A stretch of 43,970 bases of DNA from Methanosalsum natronophilum (GTDB taxonomy: Archaea; Halobacteriota; Methanosarcinia; Methanosarcinales; Methanosarcinaceae): NCBI RefSeq assembly GCF_024808815.1, contig NZ_JANUCS010000016.1, positions 1-43,970 on the forward strand, in the 5' to 3' direction. How positions within the stretch are numbered: the stretch's first letter is position 1; each line of letters starts with the position of its first letter. The position numbers and the translations under genes are program-made. Under the pieces are notes generated by a model. It did not search any database, was not told where the DNA came from, and saw only the letters and a program-made list of their open reading frames with translations. Shown piece by piece: positions 8,739 to 17,596 of the stretch.

Positions 8739-8811
8739 TAAACTAGAAGAGAAAAGTGGTTTTTTGGGCCTACCACTTTTTTTGAACAGTAGCATCAGTT
8801 ATTCTAGTTTA
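8739..8811. repeat. Nested inverted repeats between the FKBP gene and tRNA-Ser
   Basis: A 9-bp stem (8752-8760 with 8772-8780, AAAAGTGGT/ACCACTTTT) sits inside a second 10-bp inverted repeat (8739-8748 TAAACTAGAA with 8802-8811 TTCTAGTTTA). On the minus strand it follows the FKBP gene and could terminate it. On the plus strand the inner stem ends in a T run. The outer pair is more than a simple terminator needs. Confidence 0.5.
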
Positions 8812-8841
8812 CTGGCCAAATTAGATTCTAACATATTCTAA

Positions 8842-9546
8842 TCACTGTTCATCTTCTTGATCTTCAGCTTCATCTAATTTTTCTTCTTTAGAGTAACGCT
8901 CAACATACTCTATATTACCAAGTTCTGTGTGTTCAAGTATCTCTTCAGCAACTCGCGCCTTTGACATTAACCATCTTTGATTAAATGTTATCTCAGGTGG
9001 TGTTACTATCCGTGCAGTATTTCCATCGATCTCAACTTCTATTTCAGGGATACCTGTATAAAGCCCTAAGATTCCTTTTATCTTTTCATCAGGTTCTTCA
9101 AGTTTTGATTCTATCTTATATTCATAAGTTACTTCTTTACCTGCAAGTGGATGGTTGAAATCTACACGTGCACGTCTACCAATAACTTGAGTTACAATGC
9201 CTCTTTTACCTTCAATCTCTACCTGCATTCCAGGTTGAGCATTCTTGTTTTTGAATTTAGATAATGAATAAGATTCTACCTTTTTAGGATCATGTTCACC
9301 AAATGCTTTCTCAGGGGGAATTACAACTTCACCTGAATAGCCTACATCTTTACCATCAAGTTCTTCATCAAGTCCTTGGATTGTATGACCGGCACCTACA
9401 ATAATCACATCACCGCCATACATCCCACGTGGATTATAAATATCGTATTCTTTAGCGATCTCTTCATCTGTAGTATCGAAAATCTGATCTTCATCAAACT
9501 TCCCAGTGTATGATATTTTTACAAAGTCTCCAGTTTCTACATTCAA
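8842..9546 (-). CDS. FKBP-type peptidyl-prolyl cis-trans isomerase, archaeal long type
   Basis: The protein catalyses proline isomerisation and acts as a folding helper in the cytosol. Its 234 residues contain a SlyD-like FKBP domain with the inserted flap (VKISYTGKFDEDQIFDTT, VGAGHTIQGLDEELDGKDVG, VIPPEKAFGEHDP, DFNHPLAGKEVTYE). This is followed by a C-terminal domain of about 75 residues as in the archaeal 26-kDa FKBPs, and an acidic tail EDQEDEQ. The start is TTG with GGGATGAT as ribosome binding site 4-5 nt upstream. It is a single gene between LysA and tRNA-Ser. The family call is firm; clients are unknown. Confidence 0.93.
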   Translation of the reverse strand: MNVETGDFVKISYTGKFDEDQIFDTTDEEIAKEYDIYNPRGMYGGDVIIVGAGHTIQGLDEELDGKDVGYSGEVVIPPEKAFGEHDPKKVESYSLSKFKNKNAQPGMQVEIEGKRGIVTQVIGRRARVDFNHPLAGKEVTYEYKIESKLEEPDEKIKGILGLYTGIPEIEVEIDGNTARIVTPPEITFNQRWLMSKARVAEEILEHTELGNIEYVERYSKEEKLDEAEDQEDEQ

Positions 9547-9775
9547 TTAAATCATCCCTTATTCTTTATTGTTAGCTAGCTATTCAATTACGCTATGTTA
9601 AGATTACTATATACTATTTTAAAATCTTAGCTTGTGCTTATCAGTGTTTTGATTTAATAAGTTTTTGGATTTTTATTCTAACACAAATAAGTGCCCATAA
9701 CTAAAATATATAATCACCATAAGCTCTAATTAAACCTAAATAAAAGCTTATGATGTATCAAGGTTCTTTTTCATT

Positions 9776-11056
9776 TCACAAAAACCTTGCAGGTATTAGT
9801 TGATTATTTAACAAATCATCATAGGTTTCAGGTTTTCTTATGACATCAATGCAACCTTTATTCAAAAGCAGTTCAGCACATCGAGTTCGACCATTATATT
9901 GTGAACTCATGGAAAAACCATAACCACCAGTGTCGAGGAACGCTATGATATCCCCCTTTTCAATTTTTGGGAGTTCACGATCATGTGCTAGGATATCTCC
10001 AGATTCACATATAGGACCTACTATACTGTAAATATCTTCAGGTGTTTTATCAGCTTTGTTAGCAACTACTGCAAAATGATATGAGTCGTACATTGCAGGT
10101 CTTATTAGAAGATTAAAGCCTGCATCTACTCCAACAAACTTTTTAGCAGCTATCTTCATTGTATTGACAGTTGTCAACAAAACGGTCGCATCACCCATAA
10201 TGTACCTACCTGGTTCGAGAATCAGTTTTGGTTTAATCCCTTCAGCTTTACACCTTGATTTAAATATAGGTAAGATCAGGTCAGCAAGATCTTTTGGTGT
10301 TGGTACTTTACCACCTTTTTCATACGGAATACCTAAGCCTGAACCGATATCTACAAACTGGACATCAACTCCAAGTCGAGTTATTTGTTCAACAAGGTCC
10401 ATCATTTTGTGCATAGCTTCAGAGAATGGTTCAATTTCTAGAATTTGAGACCCTATATGGCAATGAATCCCAATTGGGTTTACGCCGGGAAGGTCAAGCG
10501 CTTCTTTATAAGCTAATACAACTTCATCATTTGGAATCCCAAACTTTGAAGATTTAAGACCTGTGGAAATCTTGGGATGTGTTTCTGGAGATACATCTGG
10601 ATTTACCCTAAAGGAAACATCTATGACCTTATCTTCCTTTTTAGCTATTTTTGATAGTGTTTTAAGTTCATCTAAAGAATCCAAAGAGATTCTAACATCT
10701 GATTTTACTGCCATATACAATTCTTTATCAGATTTGGAGTTACCATTGAACAGAATCTTATCTCGAGGCATGCCTGCCAAAAGTGCTAGATACAGTTCGC
10801 CGTCTGAAAACACATCTGCACCTGCGCCTTCTTCTGCCATTATTTTTAGTAGAGTGATGTTAGAATTGGCTTTTGCTGCATAGTACAGATCAGCGTCAGG
10901 GAAAGCGTTCTTGTAACGTCTGAAATTTTCACGTATCCTATTTTCATTTGAAACATAGAGTGGTGATCCGTATTCTTTCACGATATCAGTCGCTGAGATA
11001 CCACCTATTGTTAATTGTCCATCTTCAATTTCTAAATGATTTTTTATTGTGAACAT
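9776..11056 (-). CDS. lysA: Diaminopimelate decarboxylase
   Basis: LysA is a PLP enzyme that decarboxylates meso-diaminopimelate to L-lysine, the last step of lysine synthesis. It is full length at 426 residues. The PLP lysine lies in DLYYAAKANSN (K62). GIHCHIGSQI, IGSGLGIPYE, EPGRYIMGDA and GPICESGD are the expected phosphate-, substrate- and dimer-interface motifs. The ATG start follows AAGGTG at 6 nt. It stands alone on the minus strand, divergent from the geranylgeranyl reductase gene. No other lysine gene is in the window. Other fold-III decarboxylases lack this combination, so the call is secure. Confidence 0.96.
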   Translation of the reverse strand: MFTIKNHLEIEDGQLTIGGISATDIVKEYGSPLYVSNENRIRENFRRYKNAFPDADLYYAAKANSNITLLKIMAEEGAGADVFSDGELYLALLAGMPRDKILFNGNSKSDKELYMAVKSDVRISLDSLDELKTLSKIAKKEDKVIDVSFRVNPDVSPETHPKISTGLKSSKFGIPNDEVVLAYKEALDLPGVNPIGIHCHIGSQILEIEPFSEAMHKMMDLVEQITRLGVDVQFVDIGSGLGIPYEKGGKVPTPKDLADLILPIFKSRCKAEGIKPKLILEPGRYIMGDATVLLTTVNTMKIAAKKFVGVDAGFNLLIRPAMYDSYHFAVVANKADKTPEDIYSIVGPICESGDILAHDRELPKIEKGDIIAFLDTGGYGFSMSSQYNGRTRCAELLLNKGCIDVIRKPETYDDLLNNQLIPARFL

Positions 11057-11291
11057 TTTTTACACCTTACTCAAGTAGTGTTTTATAGAAAAGTCTTGTT
11101 TTCCTATATAATGTATTTGTCATCAACGTTTGTATTACATTAACAGCTTTATATAATAAAATACCTATGACACTAAAAACTGAACATATTACCTGATTTT
11201 CGTTTTAAATAAAGAGTATAAGATGAAATAGTAATTTTTTTGTTTACTTACCAAATAATGAATTAATTTATAGCACGTGGAGATAGGTTTT

Positions 11292-12479
11292 GTGATCATC
11301 AAAGATTCATATGATGTAGTAGTAGTAGGTGCAGGCCCTGCAGGTGCAACTGCTGCAAACTATGCAGCAAAAAAAGGTGTTTCTGTACTTCTAATTGACA
11401 GGAAAAAAGATATTGGTGTGCCTTTACAATGCGGTGGATTCTTACCAGGTTTTAGTGTACTAGAAGAACTTGTTCCTAACGCAGAGCTCCCTTATACTCT
11501 AAAAGAGTTTCCTGCTAATTGTATAAATGCAACTACTTCTTATCAAAGGTTCATAGCACCTGATGGATATTCTAAAGGATTCGAAGTAACTGGATATGCC
11601 CTTGATAGAAAAAGGTTCGATAAGTACCTTGTACATGAAGCTGCTAGTTCGGATGCCCATGTTCTAATTGGAACCAGTGTCACTTCAGTTGATGGAAAGG
11701 TGCTCAAGTGTGAAGGTGTGTTCGGAAACTTTTCAGTTAATGCAAAAGTGATTGTCGGAGCTGATGGACCAAGTAGTTTCATAGGCAGGAACGCAGGACT
11801 GGTACTTGAGCATGATCCTATGGATATAGCAACTGCTTTAGAGTATGAGCTTATGGGAGTGAATATAGATGAACCATCTGTTGAAATGTATTTTGGGAAA
11901 GATTATGTTCCTGGTGGCTATGCATGGATTATCCCTCAAGGAAACAATAGTGCTAATATTGGTATTGGTATTAGAAGACCTATGTGCAAAAAAGGTATGA
12001 GTTATAGGGACTATCTTAACCATTTCATGGAAAAACATCCTATTGCGAGCAAAAAATTGAAGGGTAGCACTATTGTTTCGGTTATAGGTGGATTGGTTCC
12101 TGTTGGTGGTGCACCATCAAGAACTGTTTCAGGGAATGTTATTTTAGCTGGAGATGCAGCAGGTCATCTAATAGCAACAAATGGTGGCGGGATTTCTACA
12201 GCAATGTTAGGTGGAAAGATTGCAGGTGAGACTGCAGCAGAATTCGTTCAGAATAAAATTCCATTAAATGAATATGAAATAAGATGGAGACAGCAAATGG
12301 GTATCGAAATAAAAACTGCTGTTTATACTAGAAAACTAATGGATAATCTAATGAAATCTGATACCATGGTCTCAGCTGCATTCAAGATGATATCTTCTGA
12401 GCATATGAAAGCTATACAATGCGGCAAGTTACCTAATACTGTCAGGTCTAATTTACTAAAGTTGAATAAGGGTATGTGA
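11292..12479 (+). CDS. Geranylgeranyl reductase family protein (archaeal lipid saturation)
   Basis: This FAD enzyme probably reduces the double bonds of digeranylgeranylglycerol phospholipids, saturating membrane isoprenoid chains. It has the N-terminal FAD motif VVVVGAGPAGATAANYAAKKG, the cysteine segment PLQCGGFLPG expected near the active site, GADGPSS and the C-terminal FAD motif GNVILAGDAAGHLIATNGGGI. The frame is open from GTG 11277, but GGAG at 11279-11282 overlaps it. GTG 11292, 9 nt downstream, gives MIIKDSYDVVVVGAG and is the better start (395 residues). A GGCT-like gene follows 6 nt later. Other family members reduce menaquinone side chains or geranylgeranyl diphosphate, so the exact substrate is inferred. 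Confidence 0.9.
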   Translation: MIIKDSYDVVVVGAGPAGATAANYAAKKGVSVLLIDRKKDIGVPLQCGGFLPGFSVLEELVPNAELPYTLKEFPANCINATTSYQRFIAPDGYSKGFEVTGYALDRKRFDKYLVHEAASSDAHVLIGTSVTSVDGKVLKCEGVFGNFSVNAKVIVGADGPSSFIGRNAGLVLEHDPMDIATALEYELMGVNIDEPSVEMYFGKDYVPGGYAWIIPQGNNSANIGIGIRRPMCKKGMSYRDYLNHFMEKHPIASKKLKGSTIVSVIGGLVPVGGAPSRTVSGNVILAGDAAGHLIATNGGGISTAMLGGKIAGETAAEFVQNKIPLNEYEIRWRQQMGIEIKTAVYTRKLMDNLMKSDTMVSAAFKMISSEHMKAIQCGKLPNTVRSNLLKLNKGM

Positions 12480-12485
12480 AATGAA

Positions 12486-12857
12486 ATGTATGTTTTTGTT
12501 TACGGGACTTTGAAAAGGGGTTTTATTAACAATTGGTTACTAACCGAATCTTATTACATTTGTCCCACAAGAACAAACGAAGAATACTTGATGGTTAACC
12601 TAAATTACTTTCCCGGCGTTCTTGAACTTGAAAATGATGAATATATAGATTTAGGTGAACCTAAATCTAAGATAAGTGGTGAACTGTATAAAGTGGATAA
12701 CAGAACAATTTCAACCTTGGATAAGTTTGAAGAACCTTTTTTTTACAGGAAAAGAACATATCTTGAAAATGGAGTTGAAGCATGGATGTATTTTTTAAAA
12801 AATGAGTATTATAATGATGATTCAAATAGAAAAATCGAAAATGGTTTTTGGAGATAA
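12486..12857 (+). CDS. Gamma-glutamylcyclotransferase-like (AIG2/GGCT fold) protein
   Basis: The 123-residue protein opens with MYVFVYGTLKRG, the YGTLK substrate-loop signature of the family. GELYKVDNRTISTLDKFE supplies the glutamate-bearing segment (E97-type position) followed by FYRKRTYLENG. Family members cyclise gamma-glutamyl amines or peptides; many archaeal ones are uncharacterised. It begins 6 nt after the geranylgeranyl reductase stop, so the two are probably cotranscribed. The 123-residue length is at the short end of normal. Substrate unknown. Confidence 0.85.
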   Translation: MYVFVYGTLKRGFINNWLLTESYYICPTRTNEEYLMVNLNYFPGVLELENDEYIDLGEPKSKISGELYKVDNRTISTLDKFEEPFFYRKRTYLENGVEAWMYFLKNEYYNDDSNRKIENGFWR

Positions 12858-12925
12858 TTCAACTCGATCTCCCAAAGTGCTAGGTTTTAGATACAATCAA
12901 ACTAACAAAATTACCATCAAATAAC

Positions 12926-13534
12926 ATGAACTACAAATCAAATGAAAGGTCAGGAGCAATAACATATCCTGCACATGGCAACATTTACCTAAATATAACT
13001 AACCGATGTACAGCTGAATGTACTTTTTGTATCAGAGAAGTGTCTAATGGAGTATATGGCTATAACTTGACTCTGGATAATGAACCCACCGTACAGGAAA
13101 TAATAAAAGAGCTAGAAAATCATAACCTTAAAGCATACAAAGAGATCGTATTCACCGGATTTGGTGAGCCTCTTATCAGGCTTGATACTGTAATAGAAAT
13201 AACTAAGTGGCTGAAAAAAAAAGGACACACTGTCCGACTTGATACAAACGGTCATGCGAAAATACTGTATCCTACTAGGAACGTTCCACTTGAATTAAAA
13301 GAAGCTGGGATTGACGCTGTTTCAGTCAGTATGAACGCAGAATCTAAAGAAATATATAACCGTATATGCCGACCATATCATCCGAATGCTTATGATTCAA
13401 TGTTAGAATTTGTTAAACGTTCTGTTAAGTATGGGATTAAAACAAGAGTAACTGTAGTAAACATGGATGAGATCGATATTAATGCATGTGAAATGAAAGC
13501 ACATGAATTAGGTGCTGAGTTTTATGTCAGATAA
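12926..13534 (+). CDS. Radical SAM protein, TatD-associated type
   Basis: The cysteine motif CTAECTFC (C-x3-C-x2-C, about residues 31-38) binds the [4Fe-4S] cluster that cleaves S-adenosylmethionine. GFGEPL and LDTNGH are the SAM-contact motifs. At 202 residues it is a minimal core without the extra C-terminal clusters of twitch or SPASM enzymes. The shape (NIYLNITNRCTAEC..., TLDNEPT, CRPYHPNAYD) matches the family usually found beside TatD nucleases, but no TatD is here. It lies 68 nt after the GGCT-like gene and ends at a strong terminator. The start ATG has no clear ribosome binding site. Reaction unknown. Confidence 0.88.
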   Translation: MNYKSNERSGAITYPAHGNIYLNITNRCTAECTFCIREVSNGVYGYNLTLDNEPTVQEIIKELENHNLKAYKEIVFTGFGEPLIRLDTVIEITKWLKKKGHTVRLDTNGHAKILYPTRNVPLELKEAGIDAVSVSMNAESKEIYNRICRPYHPNAYDSMLEFVKRSVKYGIKTRVTVVNMDEIDINACEMKAHELGAEFYVR

Positions 13535-13583
13535 TTTATTATTCACTTAAGGAGTTCAATAACACAAGAAAAAATAAAAGATT

Positions 13584-13619
13584 AATGGTAGCTATACTCA
13601 GATAACTACCATTTTTTTT
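13584..13619 (+). terminator. Terminator hairpin with T run between convergent genes
   Basis: An 8-bp perfect stem AATGGTAG (13584-13591) and CTACCATT (13606-13613) is followed by a T run to 13619. It terminates the radical SAM transcript and, because the opposite side is also T-rich when read on the minus strand, probably the PGF-CTERM gene as well. Confidence 0.75.
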
Positions 13620-13634
13620 AATTAAGATAGGAGT

Positions 13635-13874
13635 TTAGCGACGTCCTAGAACAAATCCAGCTGCTGCAAATATTCCCATCATAGCAAGGATTGCACCAAA
13701 GCCTGGTTGTTCAGGAATTTCTTCATCACCCATCATATCCTCTGGATCAACGGGTTCTTCTTCGCCCATCAAATCGTCTTCAATTGCCTGTGGAAGATCT
13801 CCATCTACAGCTGAAGCTACACCTGTAGCCACAAACAGTATCATTAAGAATGTTAACATTGCTTTAAATTTCAT
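13635..13874 (-). CDS. Very small PGF-CTERM surface protein
   Basis: This 79-residue protein is made of a signal peptide (1-22, cleavage near ASA), a very acidic linker rich in Glu, Asp, Pro and Met (about 24-53), and a C-terminal sorting signal. That signal has PGF at 57-59, a hydrophobic helix (60-76) and a terminal Arg pair. The layout is that of PGF-CTERM proteins, which an archaeosortase cuts and which become lipid-linked at the cell surface. There is almost no mature domain between the two signals. It has a strong GGAGGTG ribosome binding site (13885-13891), which suggests good expression. Function unknown; possibly a surface-layer accessory peptide. Confidence 0.85.
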   Translation of the reverse strand: MKFKAMLTFLMILFVATGVASAVDGDLPQAIEDDLMGEEEPVDPEDMMGDEEIPEQPGFGAILAMMGIFAAAGFVLGRR

Positions 13875-14208
13875 GTTTTTTTAACACCTCCAAAGTATAA
13901 GTTATTAAGAAAGTAATATTAGTCCCAACATACCACTATACTAACTATACTTTTTTGAGCATAATTCAATCTGTTCTGGTATTTTGAGCGATAATATCAC
14001 TTTAGTGTTTTTACACGTTACCTATAGTAAAGTTCTTCTATATAAAAATTCCGGGTTATTTTGGCTTTTATTTAAGCATCTCAATGCCTTTCTAGCCTAT
14101 AATTAGTTTTAAGGTGGTTAATTAATCTATCCGTGAATTTTGACCTTAATTTAAACTTAGTATACTATTGAAAAGAGCCAGTTTGTAAATGACCTGTATT
14201 TTAAGGAG
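13875..14208. other. Intergenic region upstream of the PGF-CTERM gene
   Basis: About 330 AT-rich bases. They contain the GGAGGTG ribosome binding site of the PGF-CTERM gene at 13885-13891 and presumably its promoter further right. I see no second gene, no structured RNA and no repeat in it. Confidence 0.3.
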
Positions 14209-14790
14209 TTATATCTTATTGTAAATTAACTTTTTTAAGCTACCAATATCCTTTTGTTTACCACTAATAATCGCAATATTATCTAGCCATTGTCTCCATG
14301 GTGGTAACAGATCAAATTCCTGTATGATTCCATCTACTGTTTCATCTAAATTATGAAGTTTATCTTTTTTATTAATTGCAATAATTGTAGGAATTGATAA
14401 ATCTGATAGAAAATCATAGAGTTCAATGTCCAGAGGAATTTCATCTCTACCTTTCCATCTCTCAACAATATCTAGGAAAGAAGAGCCATCAAGTACCAGA
14501 ACACCTAGCTTAATATTATTATTTCTTTCTATATATTTTACAATTTTTTCTTTTACAATATCTTGCTTCCTATCTTTTACCCCACTCATAAAGCCAAATC
14601 CTGGCATGTCAGTTACAATAAAATTTTTTGTTAGAATACTATTAGGTTTTAATGTCACACCTGGTCGTTTCCCTTTACGAACTTTTTTGCCAGTTAGTTG
14701 ACCTACAATTGTAGACTTACCTACATTGGATCTACCTACAAAAATGATTTCAGGTATAGCTGGTTTCTTTTGATCTAACAAGGAACTCAA
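14209..14790 (-). CDS. engB: EngB (YihA)-family GTP-binding protein
   Basis: The 193-residue TRAFAC GTPase has G1 GRSNVGKST (19-27), a G2 region with RPGVT (42-46), G3 DMPG (61-64) followed by FGFM typical of EngB, and G4 NKKD (140-143). Bacterial EngB assists large ribosomal subunit assembly; the archaeal role is less clear. The TTG start has GGTGA about 9 nt upstream, lying inside the end of the preceding DHH gene. The genes are 4 nt apart and likely translationally coupled. Confidence 0.93.
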   Translation of the reverse strand: MSSLLDQKKPAIPEIIFVGRSNVGKSTIVGQLTGKKVRKGKRPGVTLKPNSILTKNFIVTDMPGFGFMSGVKDRKQDIVKEKIVKYIERNNNIKLGVLVLDGSSFLDIVERWKGRDEIPLDIELYDFLSDLSIPTIIAINKKDKLHNLDETVDGIIQEFDLLPPWRQWLDNIAIISGKQKDIGSLKKLIYNKI

Positions 14791-14794
14791 GAAA

Positions 14795-15787
14795 TTAATT
14801 CACCCCATTAAAAGAATCATATCTTTCAGCTAATTTATTGAGCTGTGTTAAAAACTTTTCTAGCATATTTGAGGGTATTCGTGCTCCTGCAGCCATTGGG
14901 TGACCACCACCAGTTCCACCAGCAAATTTTGAAGCTTTCCTTGTTATTATGTTAATATCAATACCGTTTCTGGATCTAAGACTTAAATCATATACATCTT
15001 TTTTGTCCCTATATTCGGCCGAAACGCCTATTGGGGTTTTACCATATGAAGCTGCATATATCGCGGATTTTGACATATATCCTTTCGCATTGATAACATA
15101 AGAAACAAGTGACATGGAAATAACGTTCTTTTTCACGTACAACCTGAGTTCTTCTTCAAGCAATGAAGCTTTCTTAGCATAGTTTAGTAATTTTGGTATT
15201 TCTGATGGTAATATATCCTTAGATAAATTATCAACTATCTTTCTTTTTATGTTATGGTCACGACCAACGAATATTGTTGCTTGGACTAAGGTGCCTGCTT
15301 GGAAATACAGTGCCCTTTTATCCCAATCACGACACCATTCTTTAATTCTAGAAGTGTTGTCAGCGTAATCACCAATTGCACCATATATTGAAACACGACG
15401 AATATCTCTTCCAAGCATTGCTTCAAATGTTTGATAAGCTATTTCTGATGTACAAACATTTTCATCATGATAAAACCATTCACCACCCCATGTACTGTAA
15501 GGTATAGGATGGTGGTCTATGTAATATACGTTACTTACTTCACATAGTTCATTGATTTTTTCAAAGAGAGCTTCATGTGTACGTTCATCTACAGCAATAT
15601 CACATATAATTATGTTATCATACCCTTCTGACATGCTATTCAATTTATCAAGAAGATTTACTGGACTTGTGAAATAAACATCACTATGATAAAATGCATT
15701 TTTTGCAATTGAGGCAGAACATATTCCATCAGAATCGCCATGGCTAAATATTATAGAAGAACCAATCTTCCTTTTTTTCCCTTCCAT
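14795..15787 (-). CDS. DHH/DHHA1-family phosphoesterase (RecJ-like or nanoRNase-like)
   Basis: The 330-residue protein carries the metal-binding motifs HGDSDG (16-21), CDIA around 62-65 and DHHP (91-94) of the DHH superfamily. The C-terminal DHHA1 motif GGTGGGHPMAAGARIP grips substrate phosphate. Relatives hydrolyse short oligonucleotides, single-stranded DNA or cyclic dinucleotides using Mn2+. Without a wider alignment I cannot tell which applies. The start ATG has a weak GAGATG site. It is the first gene of a pair with engB, so it may share a role in RNA or ribosome metabolism, though this is only inferred from the operon. Confidence 0.88.
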   Translation of the reverse strand: MEGKKRKIGSSIIFSHGDSDGICSASIAKNAFYHSDVYFTSPVNLLDKLNSMSEGYDNIIICDIAVDERTHEALFEKINELCEVSNVYYIDHHPIPYSTWGGEWFYHDENVCTSEIAYQTFEAMLGRDIRRVSIYGAIGDYADNTSRIKEWCRDWDKRALYFQAGTLVQATIFVGRDHNIKRKIVDNLSKDILPSEIPKLLNYAKKASLLEEELRLYVKKNVISMSLVSYVINAKGYMSKSAIYAASYGKTPIGVSAEYRDKKDVYDLSLRSRNGIDINIITRKASKFAGGTGGGHPMAAGARIPSNMLEKFLTQLNKLAERYDSFNGVN

Positions 15788-15908
15788 TAAAACATCTCTT
15801 GTTCTTGTTTCACTTACTCAATATACTAGATTGCAATAAACTATCAAACTGAGATCTATTTTTTTATAATGTATAGTAAGTTATATATATTCAACTGGCC
15901 AATCTATC

Positions 15909-17462
15909 TCAATCCCTTCGATTCAGCATGATATACATGATAGCAATAACGAATAGTGAAATGATAACTTCAAATCCTGGCTGTACTCTATCGACGTCTT
16001 CATTATCATACTCATCATCTTTAGTTACTTCAGTATCATCTGATATATCCGTATCATCATTTTCTTTTAGTGATACATGTTCATCTTGTACACTTATAGT
16101 GATTGTTCGAGATTCTACAGTTCCACTATGTCCTCTCAGGTCAACAAAATGAACCTGAGACGATGGTATATTGAATTCTCCTGTATGCTCGAATTTCAGA
16201 GTATAGGATAGTGAACTCTTGGAACCTTTCTTTATAATATCATTGAATTTCAAATCACCTTCTACAAGAACAGCACCTTCTGGTAGTTGTTCTTCAAGTG
16301 TCACGCTAGCATCTTTATTCCCACGGTTCCTTATATTTAAATTAACCTCAACATTATTATCTAGTAATATAGCCTGATCACTTACTTGTTTATCTACAGT
16401 AATATAGGGACCTTCAATCTCACATTCAGGACGATTTGATGTAATCTCATGTTCATTACCCTCAGGAGTAACATAGATAGCAGTTGCACGAGGAATAGTA
16501 AAATCTCCAGGTCGATCTGGAATCAGCCTATATTCGAATAGTTTTATTGAGTCTCCGGGTGCTAATGAAACAGTGGTCTCTAATGATTTGTTTTCTTTTA
16601 TTGCAAAATTATCGTGTATATGATCTTTAACTTCAATCGAATCAAGGGTCACAAGACCGGTGTTTCTGATAACTAAGCTGGAAGATGCTATTTCATTAAT
16701 GTACATTTCTTGAGTAAACATTTTACTGAGTGAAATACCCCATTTTTCTTTAATTTCAATTACTTTTTCATTTTTAGCTGATATTTTGTCTCCTTTAATA
16801 TCATGACCTCTAGCGTCGAAATTCAATGAAATGTCTGTATTTTCCCAAAATAGTGGTGTTTTAAATTTTAGTTTAATGGTTTCACTAGACTCTCCTTTTT
16901 TTATTTCTGAAAAACTGTGTACAAGAGTACCATCGGTTAATTCGAGGTTACCTACATCTATTTCCAAGAATACATTTTCTGCTTTAGCGTCTCCATCATT
17001 TTCAACCTGAACCTCGATTTCAAATGTAGATTCTGATGATTTCTTGGGGTCATAGGTAGATTGATCTGATTCAATGTTAATCTTAATTTTAGGAATGCCT
17101 CTTTTGAATACCTGCACCTCTACCTCGGGTTCTGACATCCTACCGGTCCAAGAATCTACATCGGAATCGACTTTTTTCACACATACTCTTATTTCATCAT
17201 CGTATTCAAGAGTATCAGCAAATCTAAGGGGTGCATCTGCTTTCACAACACCATCTTTTGATATTGAAAGATAAACCAGATCATCCTTTGTAAAGTCTTC
17301 AGCTTTGATTGTAAAATCTCCCACATTTAGCGAATCTCCCCATGAAAGTGTTCTTGAATCAACACTTGATTTCCATTCAATATCTTCAGCTAGAGATACA
17401 GGAGAGTTTAGTATTAAAATTAATAAAATAACACTAATAATTAAAACTGTTTTCTTATACAT
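15909..17462 (-). CDS. Exported repeat protein with CARDB/DUF11-like domains and a PGF-type C-terminal anchor
   Basis: The 517 residues begin with a signal peptide (about 1-25, cleavage after SLA). An S-layer-like N-terminal region follows, with SWGDSLNVGDFTIKAEDF. Then come several beta-sandwich repeats of the CARDB/DUF11 type, for example VQVENDGDAKAENVFLEI, IRNTGLVTLDSIEVKD and NLNIRNRGNKDASVTLEEQLP. An acidic linker and a C-terminal PGF at 495-497, one hydrophobic helix and Arg-Arg-Asp close the protein. This is the build of a secreted, archaeosortase-processed surface protein. The ATG start follows AGGTTAGGTTG. It is divergent from the Nif3-like gene. Its ligand or role is unknown; it may associate with the S-layer. 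Confidence 0.82.
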   Translation of the reverse strand: MYKKTVLIISVILLILILNSPVSLAEDIEWKSSVDSRTLSWGDSLNVGDFTIKAEDFTKDDLVYLSISKDGVVKADAPLRFADTLEYDDEIRVCVKKVDSDVDSWTGRMSEPEVEVQVFKRGIPKIKINIESDQSTYDPKKSSESTFEIEVQVENDGDAKAENVFLEIDVGNLELTDGTLVHSFSEIKKGESSETIKLKFKTPLFWENTDISLNFDARGHDIKGDKISAKNEKVIEIKEKWGISLSKMFTQEMYINEIASSSLVIRNTGLVTLDSIEVKDHIHDNFAIKENKSLETTVSLAPGDSIKLFEYRLIPDRPGDFTIPRATAIYVTPEGNEHEITSNRPECEIEGPYITVDKQVSDQAILLDNNVEVNLNIRNRGNKDASVTLEEQLPEGAVLVEGDLKFNDIIKKGSKSSLSYTLKFEHTGEFNIPSSQVHFVDLRGHSGTVESRTITISVQDEHVSLKENDDTDISDDTEVTKDDEYDNEDVDRVQPGFEVIISLFVIAIMYIMLNRRD

Positions 17463-17596
17463 TTCAACCTAACCTTATTTATTACTATAAAAATAGTCAT
17501 ATATTAACATTGATATGAATTTGAGATGATAATAAGTTTGAATCAGGTATAACAGTTCCGAAAGCTTGATATTAAAGGATTAATAAAAATGTGTTT

